This document shows, piece after piece, positions 25,173 through 33,381 of a DNA stretch of 64,000 bases (position 1 is the stretch's first letter; each line of letters opens with the position of its first letter). The position numbers and the translations under genes were made by a program. The DNA comes from CAIWHR01 sp963713275 (GTDB lineage Bacteria; Pseudomonadota; Gammaproteobacteria; Burkholderiales; Casimicrobiaceae): assembly GCA_963713275.1 (NCBI GenBank), contig CAVQLG010000017.1, forward strand, positions 248,001 through 312,000. The letters run 5' to 3'. The notes under the pieces are model-generated. The model was not told where the DNA came from, ran no database searches, and was given only the letters and a program-made list of their open reading frames with translations.

Positions 25173-26102
25173 TCAGCGCCGCGCCGCGGCAACCGACCGG
25201 CTCTGCGCGACCAGCGTCCGCAGAAGCTGCAGCCGGAACGGCGCTGCGCGTCCCGCGGCGACCTCGGCGCGAAACGCGCAGTCGGGCTCGACGTCGTGCC
25301 GGCAGTCGCGGAACCGGCACCTGCCCGCGCAGGGGCCGAACTCGGTGAACGCGGCGACGATCGCGTCGGGATCGACGTGGGCGAGGCCGAAGGCCTTGAG
25401 CCCGGGGGAGTCGACGATCCAGCCTTCGCCCAGCGGCGCCGGCAGACGGTGCAGCGTCGAGTGCGTCGTCGTGTGGCGGCCTGTCGTCAGCGCCAGCGAC
25501 ACGGCCGCGGTCCGCGCGAGCGCCCCAGGCACGATCGCGTTGAGCAGCGTCGACTTGCCCATGCCGGACTGCCCGACCAGCACCGAGTGCCGGCCGTCGA
25601 GCCAGGGGACGAGCGGCGCGACGTCCTCCCTTGCCGACACCGGGACCACCGCGTGGCCCAGCGCGGCCAATGGGGCCAGGCGCTGCGCGAGCGCGGGAGC
25701 GCCCGGGAGGTCGACCTTGTTCGCGGCGATCACGAACCGGCAGCGAAGCGCCGCCGCGGCGACGCTCCAGCGGTGGACGAGCTCCTCGTCGAGCGACAGG
25801 TCGGGCGCGACGACGCCGACGATCTGGTCGACGTTGGCGGCGATCAGCTTCTCCTTGAACGCGTCCGAGCGGTAGAGCAGCGTGCTGCGCGGCAGCACGG
25901 CTTCGATCACGCCGCCCTGAGCGGCGCGCGACACGAGGACGCGGTCGCCGCAGGCCAGCGTCGCGGTCCGGCCGCGCAGCACGCAGGCGAGCGTATCGCC
26001 GGTATCGAGCGCGACCGCGAAGTGGCGCCGGTGCGCCGCCACGAGGAGGCCAGCCGCCTGCCCGGGCGGGGATTGCGGGGGCCGCGGCTCGGCGGGGGTC
26101 AC
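25173..26102 (-). CDS. rsgA: Ribosome small-subunit-dependent GTPase A
   Basis: Circularly permuted GTPase that helps mature and check the 30S ribosomal subunit. The 309-residue protein has an OB-fold N-terminus, NKVD (G4), VPVSA (G5), P-loop GQSGMGKST (about 180), T-rich G2 (TTGRHTTTHS), G3 DSPGLKAFG and a zinc knuckle CAGRCRFRDCRHDVEPDC (about 257-275). GTG 26102 overlaps the phhB stop (GTGA), indicating coupled translation in the M48-phhB-rsgA operon. Confidence 0.96.
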   Translation of the reverse strand: MTPAEPRPPQSPPGQAAGLLVAAHRRHFAVALDTGDTLACVLRGRTATLACGDRVLVSRAAQGGVIEAVLPRSTLLYRSDAFKEKLIAANVDQIVGVVAPDLSLDEELVHRWSVAAAALRCRFVIAANKVDLPGAPALAQRLAPLAALGHAVVPVSAREDVAPLVPWLDGRHSVLVGQSGMGKSTLLNAIVPGALARTAAVSLALTTGRHTTTHSTLHRLPAPLGEGWIVDSPGLKAFGLAHVDPDAIVAAFTEFGPCAGRCRFRDCRHDVEPDCAFRAEVAAGRAAPFRLQLLRTLVAQSRSVAAARR

Positions 26103-26440
26103 GCCAGCAACCGTTCCACCTTGGCGGCGAAGATGACGTCGTTGCCGCTGATCCCGCCGGCGTCGTGTGTCGACAGCGCGACGACGCAGCGGTCGAAATG
26201 GACGCTGAGGTCGGGGTGGTGACCCTCGCGCTGGGCGATGAACGCGAGCGCGTTGACGAACCCCATCGTGCGGTCGTAGTCGTCGAAGCGGAACGTCTTT
26301 TCGATGCGTTCGCCCGCGCGGACCCAGCCCGGGAGCACGGCGAGGCAGCGCGCGATCTCGTCGTCGGTCAGGCGCGTGGCGCCGGGAGCCGCGTGGGCGG
26401 CCGCAAGCGCGGCGGCGCAGGGCGCGGCGAACGGGCTCAC
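26099..26440 (-). CDS. phhB: 4a-hydroxytetrahydrobiopterin dehydratase (pterin-4a-carbinolamine dehydratase)
   Basis: Recycles the pterin cofactor of phenylalanine hydroxylase. The 113-residue protein has the family core FVNALAFIAQREGHHPDLSV with the active-site histidine pair, and STHDAGGISGNDV. The GTG start at 26440 overlaps the M48 protease stop, and its own stop overlaps rsgA. No phenylalanine hydroxylase is in the window, so the physiological link is inferred from the family. Confidence 0.93.
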   Translation of the reverse strand: MSPFAAPCAAALAAAHAAPGATRLTDDEIARCLAVLPGWVRAGERIEKTFRFDDYDRTMGFVNALAFIAQREGHHPDLSVHFDRCVVALSTHDAGGISGNDVIFAAKVERLLA

Positions 26441-27759
26441 AGGGCGCAGCGTCCCGGCGCCGGGCAACGCGGCGCGCCCGACGGGGCGCCGGTTGCAGGG
26501 GGCGTCCCCGCCAGCGCGCGCAGCCGCGCGATCCGCGCCGCCGCCGGGGGATGCGTGTCGTAGAAGGCCGAATGCAGCGGATCGGGCGTCAGGGTCGCGG
26601 CGTTGTCCTCGTAGAGCTTGACCAGCGCCTGCGTGAGCGCACCCGCCGACGCGTGGCGGCTCGCGAAGGCATCGGCCTCGAACTCGTGCCGGCGCGAATA
26701 GAACGTGAGCAGCGGGCCGAGCGGGAACGTGAACACCGGCAGCACCAGGAAGAACAGGACGAGTGCGATGCCGGGACGGTCGGCGACCGGCGTCACGCCG
26801 AGGCCGGCGTAGAACCCGGGCGATGCCATCAGCCACGCGAGCAGCGCCAGGAACGACAGCGACGCAGCGGCCATCCACGCCACGCTCTTCAGCACGTGCC
26901 GCAGCCGGAAGTGGCCGAGCTCGTGGGCGAGGACCGCCTCGACCTCCTCCGGCTCGAGCCGGGCGAGCAGGGTGTCGAACAGCACGATCCGCTTGAACCG
27001 CCCGAAGCCGGTGAAGAACGCGTTGCCGTGGCTGCTGCGGCGCGAGCCGTCCATCACGAAGAGCCCCTGGGTGGCGAATCCGCAGCGGACGAGGAGTCGC
27101 TCGATGGCCTCGCGCGCGCGCCCTTCGGGCAGCGGCGAGAACTTGTTGAACAGCGGCGCGATCACCGATGGATAGAGGAGCAGGATCAGGAACTGGAAGC
27201 CCATCCACGCCGCCCACGTCCACAGCCACCACGCCGCGCCTGCTGCTTGCATCAACCACAGCACCAGCGCCGCGAGCGGCAGGCCGAGCAACGCGGCCAG
27301 CAGCACGCCCTTGGCCAGGTCGGCGATCCACAACCGCTTCGTGCTGCGGTTGAAGCCGAAGCGCGCCTCGATGCCGAAGGTGCGGTACCAGGAGAATGGC
27401 AGCCCGACGAGGCCGGCGACGAGCGCGAGCGCGACGAAGAGCGCGAGATCTTCGCCCAGCGGACCCCAGCCCAGCGCGCCGGTCGCCGCGACCAGCGCCT
27501 GCAGCCCGCCGCCCAGCGTGAGTGCGACGAGCACCGCGGCGTCGACCAGCGATTCGACGACGCCGAACCGGGTCCGGGCCACGGTGTAGTCGGCCGCCTT
27601 CTGGTGGGCGTCGAGGCGGATGCGGTCGGCGAACGCCGCGGGGACGCGATCGCGGTGCGCCGCCACGTGCCGGACGTGGCGGTACGCGAGCCACAGCTGC
27701 AGTGCGAGCGAGAGCGCGAGGGCCGCGACGAACAGCGTGGCGACGAGGGCGGCGGTCAA
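26437..27759 (-). CDS. M48-family membrane zinc metalloprotease (Ste24/CAAX protease type)
   Basis: A 440-residue polytopic membrane protease. About seven hydrophobic segments surround the zinc site VLAHELGHFRLRH (HExxH about 280) and the third ligand EFEADAFASRHAS (about 360). The N-terminal half matches the Ste24-type peptidase M48 N domain (FGIEARFGFNRSTKRLWIAD). The start is TTG 27759 with AGGAA upstream. It is first in an overlapping operon with phhB and rsgA and is divergent from orn by about 100 bases. Confidence 0.93.
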   Translation of the reverse strand: MTAALVATLFVAALALSLALQLWLAYRHVRHVAAHRDRVPAAFADRIRLDAHQKAADYTVARTRFGVVESLVDAAVLVALTLGGGLQALVAATGALGWGPLGEDLALFVALALVAGLVGLPFSWYRTFGIEARFGFNRSTKRLWIADLAKGVLLAALLGLPLAALVLWLMQAAGAAWWLWTWAAWMGFQFLILLLYPSVIAPLFNKFSPLPEGRAREAIERLLVRCGFATQGLFVMDGSRRSSHGNAFFTGFGRFKRIVLFDTLLARLEPEEVEAVLAHELGHFRLRHVLKSVAWMAAASLSFLALLAWLMASPGFYAGLGVTPVADRPGIALVLFFLVLPVFTFPLGPLLTFYSRRHEFEADAFASRHASAGALTQALVKLYEDNAATLTPDPLHSAFYDTHPPAAARIARLRALAGTPPATGAPSGAPRCPAPGRCAL

Positions 27760-27855
27760 GCGGATTCCTGCCGGCGGGGTGAGCGGGCGTGCGCGATGTC
27801 GGAGCGCTCGTGCGCGATGTGGGACAATGTGCGCCCGATTCTACGCGAATTCAAC

Positions 27856-28402
27856 ATGCCACAAGACGCCGACCGCCTGATCTGGATCGATCTCGAGATG
27901 ACGGGCCTCAAGCCCGAGAGCGATCGCATCATCGAGGTGGCGCTGGTCGTCACCGACGGCGAGCTCAACACCGTCGCCGAGGCGCCGGTCTGGGCCGTCC
28001 ACCAGGACGATGCGGTGCTCGAGGCGATGGACGCCTGGAACAGGGGCACGCACGGCAAGACGGGCCTCGTGGAGCGCGTGCGCGCCTCGACGCTGTCCGA
28101 GGCCGACGTCGAGCGCGCGGCGCTCGCGTTCCTGGCGGAGCACGTTGCCGCCCAGGGCGTCGCCGATGTGCGGCAATTCGATCTGCCAGGACCGGCGCTT
28201 CCTCGCGCGCTCGATGCCCGCGCTGGAGGACTACTTCCACTACCGCAATCTCGACGTCTCGACGCTGAAGGAGCTGTGCCGGCGCTGGAAGCCCGACCTG
28301 ATGAAGGGCATCCCGAAGGAAGGCCGGCACGAGGCGCTGGCGGACGTCTACGAGTCGATCGCCGAACTCAGGTACTACGCCGAGCACTTCCTGCGGCGCT
28401 GA
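27856..28402 (+). CDS. orn: Oligoribonuclease (one frameshift)
   Basis: 3'-5' exoribonuclease that degrades 2-5-mer RNA and pGpG, the final product of c-di-GMP breakdown. The first part has the DEDD acidic pair in WIDLEMTGL (residues 10-18). The second, one frame over, has MCGNSICQDRRFLARSMPAL, LKELCRRWKPDLMKG and the final H/D pair in GRHEALADVYESIAEL. The switch lies at about 28155-28166 and corresponds to one extra or two missing bases. Restored length is about 181 residues, as usual. Since orn is generally essential in proteobacteria, the break is probably a sequence error. Confidence 0.92.
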
Positions 28403-28449
28403 GCACCCGTGAAGACCCGTGAAGTCCTGGAGCGCGTCCGCGTGAGGCC

Positions 28450-29100
28450 ATGAGATTCTGCAGCGACTGCGGCAGCGACCGCATCGAATTCCGCGTGCCG
28501 GAAGGGGACAACCTTCCGCGTCACGTCTGCGGTGCCTGCGGCGTCGTCCATTACCGCAACCCCAAGATCGTCGTCGGCTGCCTGCCCGAATGGGAAGGGC
28601 AGGTGCTGCTGTGCCGGCGCGCGATCGAACCGCGGCTCGGATGGTGGACGCTGCCCGCCGGGTTTCTCGAGCACGGCGAATCCGTCGCGGCCGGCGCGTT
28701 GCGCGAGACGCTCGAGGAGGCGAATGCCCGAGTCCACCTGGGCGAGCTCTATTCGCTGATCAGCCTGGCGCAGATCGGGCAGGTGTACATGATGTTTCGC
28801 GGACGCCTCGCCGATCTCGACTTCGGCCCCGGCCCGGAGAGCCTCGAAGTGCGCCTGTTCCGGGAGGAGGACGTACCCTGGGAGGACCTCGCCTTCCGCA
28901 CCATCTCGCGGACGCTGCGCAGTTTCTTCCTCGACCGCAAGCACGGCAGCTTCCCGCTGCGCGTGAGCACGCTCGAGCGCAAGCCGGCGGTCGAATGGCA
29001 GCGCGCGGCGCCGGCGGCGCGCCGGAGCGCCGACGCTGCCGAGGCAGCGCCCCCCCCGCCGGCGTCTGCGCTCCGGGACAACGCCGAGGGCGCCGCATGA
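28450..29100 (+). CDS. NUDIX hydrolase with N-terminal zinc ribbon
   Basis: A 216-residue nucleoside-diphosphate-linked hydrolase. An N-terminal zinc ribbon (CSDC at 4-7, CGAC near 28-31) precedes the Nudix box GFLEHGESVAAGALRETLEE. Such zinc-ribbon Nudix proteins include NADH pyrophosphatase relatives and ADP-ribose hydrolases; substrate is not clear. The C-terminus is an alanine/proline-rich tail after residue 180. Its TGA overlaps the pdxH ATG (ATGA), so the two are coupled. Confidence 0.9.
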   Translation: MRFCSDCGSDRIEFRVPEGDNLPRHVCGACGVVHYRNPKIVVGCLPEWEGQVLLCRRAIEPRLGWWTLPAGFLEHGESVAAGALRETLEEANARVHLGELYSLISLAQIGQVYMMFRGRLADLDFGPGPESLEVRLFREEDVPWEDLAFRTISRTLRSFFLDRKHGSFPLRVSTLERKPAVEWQRAAPAARRSADAAEAAPPPPASALRDNAEGAA

Positions 29101-29732
29101 ACCCGATCTCCGGGCTGCGCAAGAGCTACGAGCGCGCCGAGCTCGACGAGGCCGCCGCCGCCGACGCGCCACTGCAGCAGTTCGAGCGGTGGTTTCACGA
29201 GGCGCTCGCCGCCGGGTTGCCAGAGCCCAACGCGATGACGCTCGCGACGGTCGACGGCGCGGGCCGCCCGTCGACGCGCATCGTTCTCGTCAAGGGCTAC
29301 GACGAGCGCGGCTTCGTCTGGTACACGAACTACCGGAGCCGCAAGGCGCGGGAGCTCGACGCCAACCCGCACGCCGCGCTGCAGTTCCACTGGGTCGAGC
29401 TGGAGCGCGTCGTGCGCATCGAGGGCGTGGTCGCGAAGGTCGGCGCCGAGGAGTCCGACGCCTACTTCGCCACCCGGCCGCTCGATTCGCGCATCGGCGC
29501 CTGGGCGTCCCCGCAGAGCGAGGTGATCGCGTCGCGCGCGGTGCTGGTCGCGAGCGCGGCGCGTTACGGCGCGCAGTTCCTGCTCGATCCGCCGCGCCCG
29601 CCGCACTGGGGAGGCTACCGCCTGCAGCCCGCATGCTACGAGTTCTGGCAGGGACGGCGCAGCCGCCTGCACGACCGCCTGCGCTACGTGCGCGAGGGCG
29701 CGCTCTGGCGGCGCGAGCGGCTTGCGCCGTAG
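29097..29732 (+). CDS. pdxH: Pyridoxamine/pyridoxine 5'-phosphate oxidase
   Basis: FMN enzyme that makes pyridoxal 5'-phosphate, the cofactor of GlgP, IlvA and CysK encoded in this window. The 211-residue protein has EPNAMTLATVDGAGRPSTR and IVLVKGYDERGFVWYTNY for FMN binding, SRIGAWASPQSEVI, and the C-terminal dimerisation segment PHWGGYRLQPACYEFWQG with RLHDRLRY. The start overlaps the preceding NUDIX stop. Confidence 0.96.
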   Translation: MNPISGLRKSYERAELDEAAAADAPLQQFERWFHEALAAGLPEPNAMTLATVDGAGRPSTRIVLVKGYDERGFVWYTNYRSRKARELDANPHAALQFHWVELERVVRIEGVVAKVGAEESDAYFATRPLDSRIGAWASPQSEVIASRAVLVASAARYGAQFLLDPPRPPHWGGYRLQPACYEFWQGRRSRLHDRLRYVREGALWRRERLAP

Positions 29733-29751
29733 CCGCGGCGCAGCCGGTTCG

Positions 29752-30960
29752 TCAAGCGACGACGTTCATGCCGGCGGCGACGAGCGCCGAGTGCAGCGCC
29801 GCGACGTGGTCGTGGCCGGTGGTCTCCGCGACACAGACGACGCGCACCGCCGACAGGTCGGGTCCGGCGAACGCGCGGTCGTGGACGATCTCCTTGATCG
29901 ACGCGCCGGACGCGGCGATCACCTCGGCCAGCCGCGCAAGACCGCCGGGCCGGTCGCTGATCGAGACCGTGAAGCGGCACAGGCGACCGTCGGCGACCAG
30001 GCCCACCTCGATCACCCGGCCCAGCATCGTCGAGTCGATGTTCCCGCCGCACAGCACCAGCACCACGGCCTTGCCGTGCAGGTCGTCGAGCTTGCCGGAG
30101 AGGAATCCGGCCAGCGCTGCCGCCCCGGCCCCTTCGACGACGCTCTTCTCGAGCTCCGCGAGGCGCAGGATCGCCAGCGCGATCGAGGCCTCGTCGACCG
30201 TGATCGCCCGGTCGACGACCCGGCGCACGATATCGTAGGGAATGCTGCCCAGGCGCGAGACCGCGAGCCCGTCCGCCAACGTCGGCGCGAGGTCCACGGT
30301 CGTCGGCCCCCCCTGCGCCAGCGCCGCGCAGAGGCAGGCGGCGCGCTCGGGCTCGACGCCGACCACCTCGACGCCGGGCGCGCGCGCCTTGATCACCGTG
30401 CCGATGCCGGCGATGAGTCCGCCGCCGCCCACCGGGACGACGATCGCATCGAAGCGCGGGGTCTGCGCGAGGATCTCCAGCGCGATCGTGCCTTGGCCCT
30501 CGATCACGTCGCGGTTGTCGAAGGGGTGGATGAACGCCAGGCCGTGCTGCCCGGCGCGCGCCTCGGCCAGGGCGCGGCACTCGACGACGTCGGCCCCTTC
30601 GAGGATCACCGTGGCGCCGAGCTGCCGGCAGTTGGTCACCTTGATCAGCGCGGCGAACCGCGGCATCACCACGGTGACCGGGATGCCCAGCAGCGCGCCG
30701 TGGTAGGCGAGGCCGAGCGCATGATTGCCGGCCGACGCGGCGATCACGCCGCGGCGGCGCTCTCCGGCCGGGAGTTTCAGCAGCGCGTTGCGCGCCCCGC
30801 GCTCCTTGAAGCTGCCCGTGCGCTGCAGGTAGTCGAGCTTGCAGAAGACGTGCGCGCCGGTGAGCTGCGACAGCGGGATCGACTCGACGCAGGGCGACAG
30901 GTAGACGCCGCCCGCGATGCGCGCGCGTGCAGCTTCGATGTCGCCGACCGTCGGCAGCAT
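29752..30960 (-). CDS. ilvA: Threonine ammonia-lyase with C-terminal ACT domain
   Basis: Deaminates threonine to 2-oxobutanoate. The 402-residue protein is of the shorter single-ACT type. The cofactor lysine is in QRTGSFKERGARNAL, the phosphate loop in VPVGGGGLIAGIG, and the C-terminal ACT domain (about 325-400) holds RFTVSISDRPGGLARLAEVI. Such enzymes may be biosynthetic or catabolic; feedback control by the ACT domain is likely but unproven. ATG 30960 shares a base with the phosphomannomutase stop (TGATG). Confidence 0.94.
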   Translation of the reverse strand: MLPTVGDIEAARARIAGGVYLSPCVESIPLSQLTGAHVFCKLDYLQRTGSFKERGARNALLKLPAGERRRGVIAASAGNHALGLAYHGALLGIPVTVVMPRFAALIKVTNCRQLGATVILEGADVVECRALAEARAGQHGLAFIHPFDNRDVIEGQGTIALEILAQTPRFDAIVVPVGGGGLIAGIGTVIKARAPGVEVVGVEPERAACLCAALAQGGPTTVDLAPTLADGLAVSRLGSIPYDIVRRVVDRAITVDEASIALAILRLAELEKSVVEGAGAAALAGFLSGKLDDLHGKAVVLVLCGGNIDSTMLGRVIEVGLVADGRLCRFTVSISDRPGGLARLAEVIAASGASIKEIVHDRAFAGPDLSAVRVVCVAETTGHDHVAALHSALVAAGMNVVA

Positions 30961-32342
30961 CAGAACGGCAGCGCGACGCCGGGCTTGACGGCGCGCAGCA
31001 CGCGCCGGAACTCGTCCTGGATCCGGGCCAGCGCGGCGGCGTCGTCCGCCTCGAAACGCAGCACGACCACCGGCGTCGTGTTCGAGGCGCGGGCGAGCCC
31101 GAAGCCGTCGGCGTACTCGACGCGCAGGCCATCGATGCGCACGACCTCGGTGGCGCCCGGGAAGGCAGCGTCGGCGGCGAGCTTCGCGATCAGCGCGTGG
31201 TGCTCGCCTTCGGCGCAGGCGAGGTGGAGCTCGGGCGTCGACACCGCGTCGGGCAGGGCGTCCAGCACGGCCGAGGGGTTGTCGTGGCGGGACAGGATCT
31301 CGAGCAGGCGCGCGCCCGCGTACAGCCCGTCGTCGAAGCCGTACCAGCGCTCGCCGAAGAACGTGTGCCCGCTCATCTCGCCGGCGAGTGCTGCGCCGAT
31401 CTCCTTCATCTTGGCCTTGATCAGCGAGTGGCCGGTCTTCCAGAGCAGCGCCTGGCCGCCGTGCCGCCGGATCCACGGCCCGAGGTGGCGCGTCGACTTG
31501 ACGTCGTAGATGATCGTGGCCCCCGGCGCGCGTGCGAGCAGGTCGGCGGCGAACAGCATCAGTTGGCGATCGGGATAGATCACGTGGCCGTCGCGGGTCA
31601 CCACGCCCAGCCGGTCGCCGTCGCCGTCGAAGGCGAGGCCGAGCTCGCGTGGGCCTGCGGTGACCGCCGCGATCAGGTCCGCGAGGTTCGCCGGCTGCGA
31701 GGGATCCGGATGGTGGTTCGGGAACCGGCCGTCGACCTCGCAGTACAGCTTCGTCACCGCGCAGCCGAGTCGCCGGTACAGCGTCGGGGCGAACGCGCCG
31801 GCCACGCCGTTGCCGCAGTCGATCGCGATCTCCATCGGTCGCGCGAGCCGGACGTCGCCGACAATCCGCTCGATGTACGCGGGTCCGACGTTCTGGGTCC
31901 GGTAGGCGCCGTTCCCGCGGCGCAGCGCGCCGGACTCGACCCGGGCGCGCAGGTCCTGGATGCCGTCGCCGGACAGCGTCGTGCCGTCGATCACCATCTT
32001 GAGCCCGTTGTAGTCCGGCGGGTTGTGGCTGCCGGTCACCATCACGCTGCACTGCGTGCCCAGGTGCTGCGCGGCGAAATAGCTCATCGGCGTGGCCACC
32101 ATGCCGATGTCGATCACCCCGGCGCCGGACGCGCGGATCCCGTCCGCGAGCGCGGCCGCGAGCTCGGGGCCCGACAGCCGCCCGTCGCGGCCGACGACCA
32201 GCGTGTCGCGGCCGCGCTCCAGCGCCAGCGTGCCCAGTGCCTGTCCAATCGTGTGCACGACCGGCGCGGTCAGCGTGCTGCCGACGACGCCGCGGATGTC
32301 GTAGGCCTTGAAGATCGAGGGAGAGAGCGCGGTGGCGGGCAT
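30960..32342 (-). CDS. algC: Phosphomannomutase/phosphoglucomutase
   Basis: Interconverts hexose-6-phosphate and hexose-1-phosphate for glycogen, LPS and exopolysaccharide synthesis. The 460-residue protein has FKAYDIRGVVG, the phosphoserine loop TGSHNPPDYNGLK (about 104), the metal loop AFDGDGDRLGVV, the sugar-binding GEMSGHTFF and the phosphate-binding RASNTTPVVV. It could supply glucose-1-phosphate to GlgC. It lies 58 bases after the YheT-like gene and overlaps ilvA. Confidence 0.95.
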   Translation of the reverse strand: MPATALSPSIFKAYDIRGVVGSTLTAPVVHTIGQALGTLALERGRDTLVVGRDGRLSGPELAAALADGIRASGAGVIDIGMVATPMSYFAAQHLGTQCSVMVTGSHNPPDYNGLKMVIDGTTLSGDGIQDLRARVESGALRRGNGAYRTQNVGPAYIERIVGDVRLARPMEIAIDCGNGVAGAFAPTLYRRLGCAVTKLYCEVDGRFPNHHPDPSQPANLADLIAAVTAGPRELGLAFDGDGDRLGVVTRDGHVIYPDRQLMLFAADLLARAPGATIIYDVKSTRHLGPWIRRHGGQALLWKTGHSLIKAKMKEIGAALAGEMSGHTFFGERWYGFDDGLYAGARLLEILSRHDNPSAVLDALPDAVSTPELHLACAEGEHHALIAKLAADAAFPGATEVVRIDGLRVEYADGFGLARASNTTPVVVLRFEADDAAALARIQDEFRRVLRAVKPGVALPF

Positions 32343-32400
32343 GCGGGGCGGCCTGGGTCGGAAGGTTGTCGGGGCGGGGGCGGCGGGCGAGGCGGACGCG

Positions 32401-33375
32401 TCAGCGGCCGTCGCGCAGGAATTCTACCAAGCGGCGCGCGAGCCAATCCAAGCGCCCGGGAAACGGCCCCCGCAGAAAGCCGACGTGCCCGCCGTCTGCC
32501 GGCTGCTCGAGCCGAACCGCCTTGCCGGTCTCTTGGGGCGCGGGCAGCGAAGGGCCGGGAACGAAGGGGTCGTTGCGGGCGTTGAGCACGAGCGTGGGCA
32601 CGGCGATCGCGTGCAGCCAGGGCTTCGCCGACGCCCGGCGCCAGTAGTCGAGCGCGCCGGAGAAGCCGTGCAGGGGCGCGGTGACGACGTCGTCGAAGTC
32701 GAACATCGAACGGATGCGCGCAAGCCGCACCGGGTCGAGCAGGCCCGGATGCCGGGCCGCCATCGCCTGGCTCTTGGGCTTCAACGTCGCCAGGAAGTGC
32801 CGGGCGTAGATCCGGTTCGCGCCCCGGTCGAGCGCCGTCCCGGCGGCGACGAGGTCGAGTGGCGCCGAGACCGCGGCGGCGCGCGCCAGCGTCGCCGTCG
32901 CGGCGGCGCCGGCGCGTCCCAGCCAGTTGAGCAGCGCGCTGCCGCCGAGCGAGACCCCGACCGCGTAGGTCGCGGCCGCGTACGGCGCGCGCGCGCGGAT
33001 CGCGTCCAGCATCGCGCCCACTTCCTCGTGATCCCCCGAATGGTAGGCGCGAGGCCGGTGGTTGAGCGCCCCGCCGCAGCCGCGGAAATGCGGGATCACG
33101 CCGCGCCAGCCGAGCGCGCGGCAGCAGGCCATGAGGGTCCGCGCGTAGTGCGAGCCGGAACCGCCTTCGAGTCCGTGGAAGAGGACGACGAGCGGCGCAT
33201 CGTCGTTGCCGGCGGACGCGTCGACCCAGTCGAAGTCCCAGACGTCCCCGTCGGGCGAGGGTACCCGCTCGCGCCGGCAGGCGACCACCGGACGCGGCAG
33301 GAAATACGGGTAGATCGTCTGCGCGTGCCCCCCCGGCAGCCACGCCGGCGCGCGGTAGTCACCGGCGGGCACCAT
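32401..33375 (-). CDS. YheT-like alpha/beta hydrolase
   Basis: A 324-residue alpha/beta hydrolase. The family start PAWLPGGHAQTIYPYF is clear; the oxyanion and nucleophile regions are LFHGLEGGSGSHYAR and AVGVSLGGSALLNWLG (Ser about 142), with NARNDPFVPG and DGGHVGF supplying acid and histidine. The natural substrate of YheT-type esterases is unknown. It starts six bases after the Pap stop, in the same operon. Confidence 0.92.
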   Translation of the reverse strand: MVPAGDYRAPAWLPGGHAQTIYPYFLPRPVVACRRERVPSPDGDVWDFDWVDASAGNDDAPLVVLFHGLEGGSGSHYARTLMACCRALGWRGVIPHFRGCGGALNHRPRAYHSGDHEEVGAMLDAIRARAPYAAATYAVGVSLGGSALLNWLGRAGAAATATLARAAAVSAPLDLVAAGTALDRGANRIYARHFLATLKPKSQAMAARHPGLLDPVRLARIRSMFDFDDVVTAPLHGFSGALDYWRRASAKPWLHAIAVPTLVLNARNDPFVPGPSLPAPQETGKAVRLEQPADGGHVGFLRGPFPGRLDWLARRLVEFLRDGR

Positions 33376-33381
33376 GCGGCG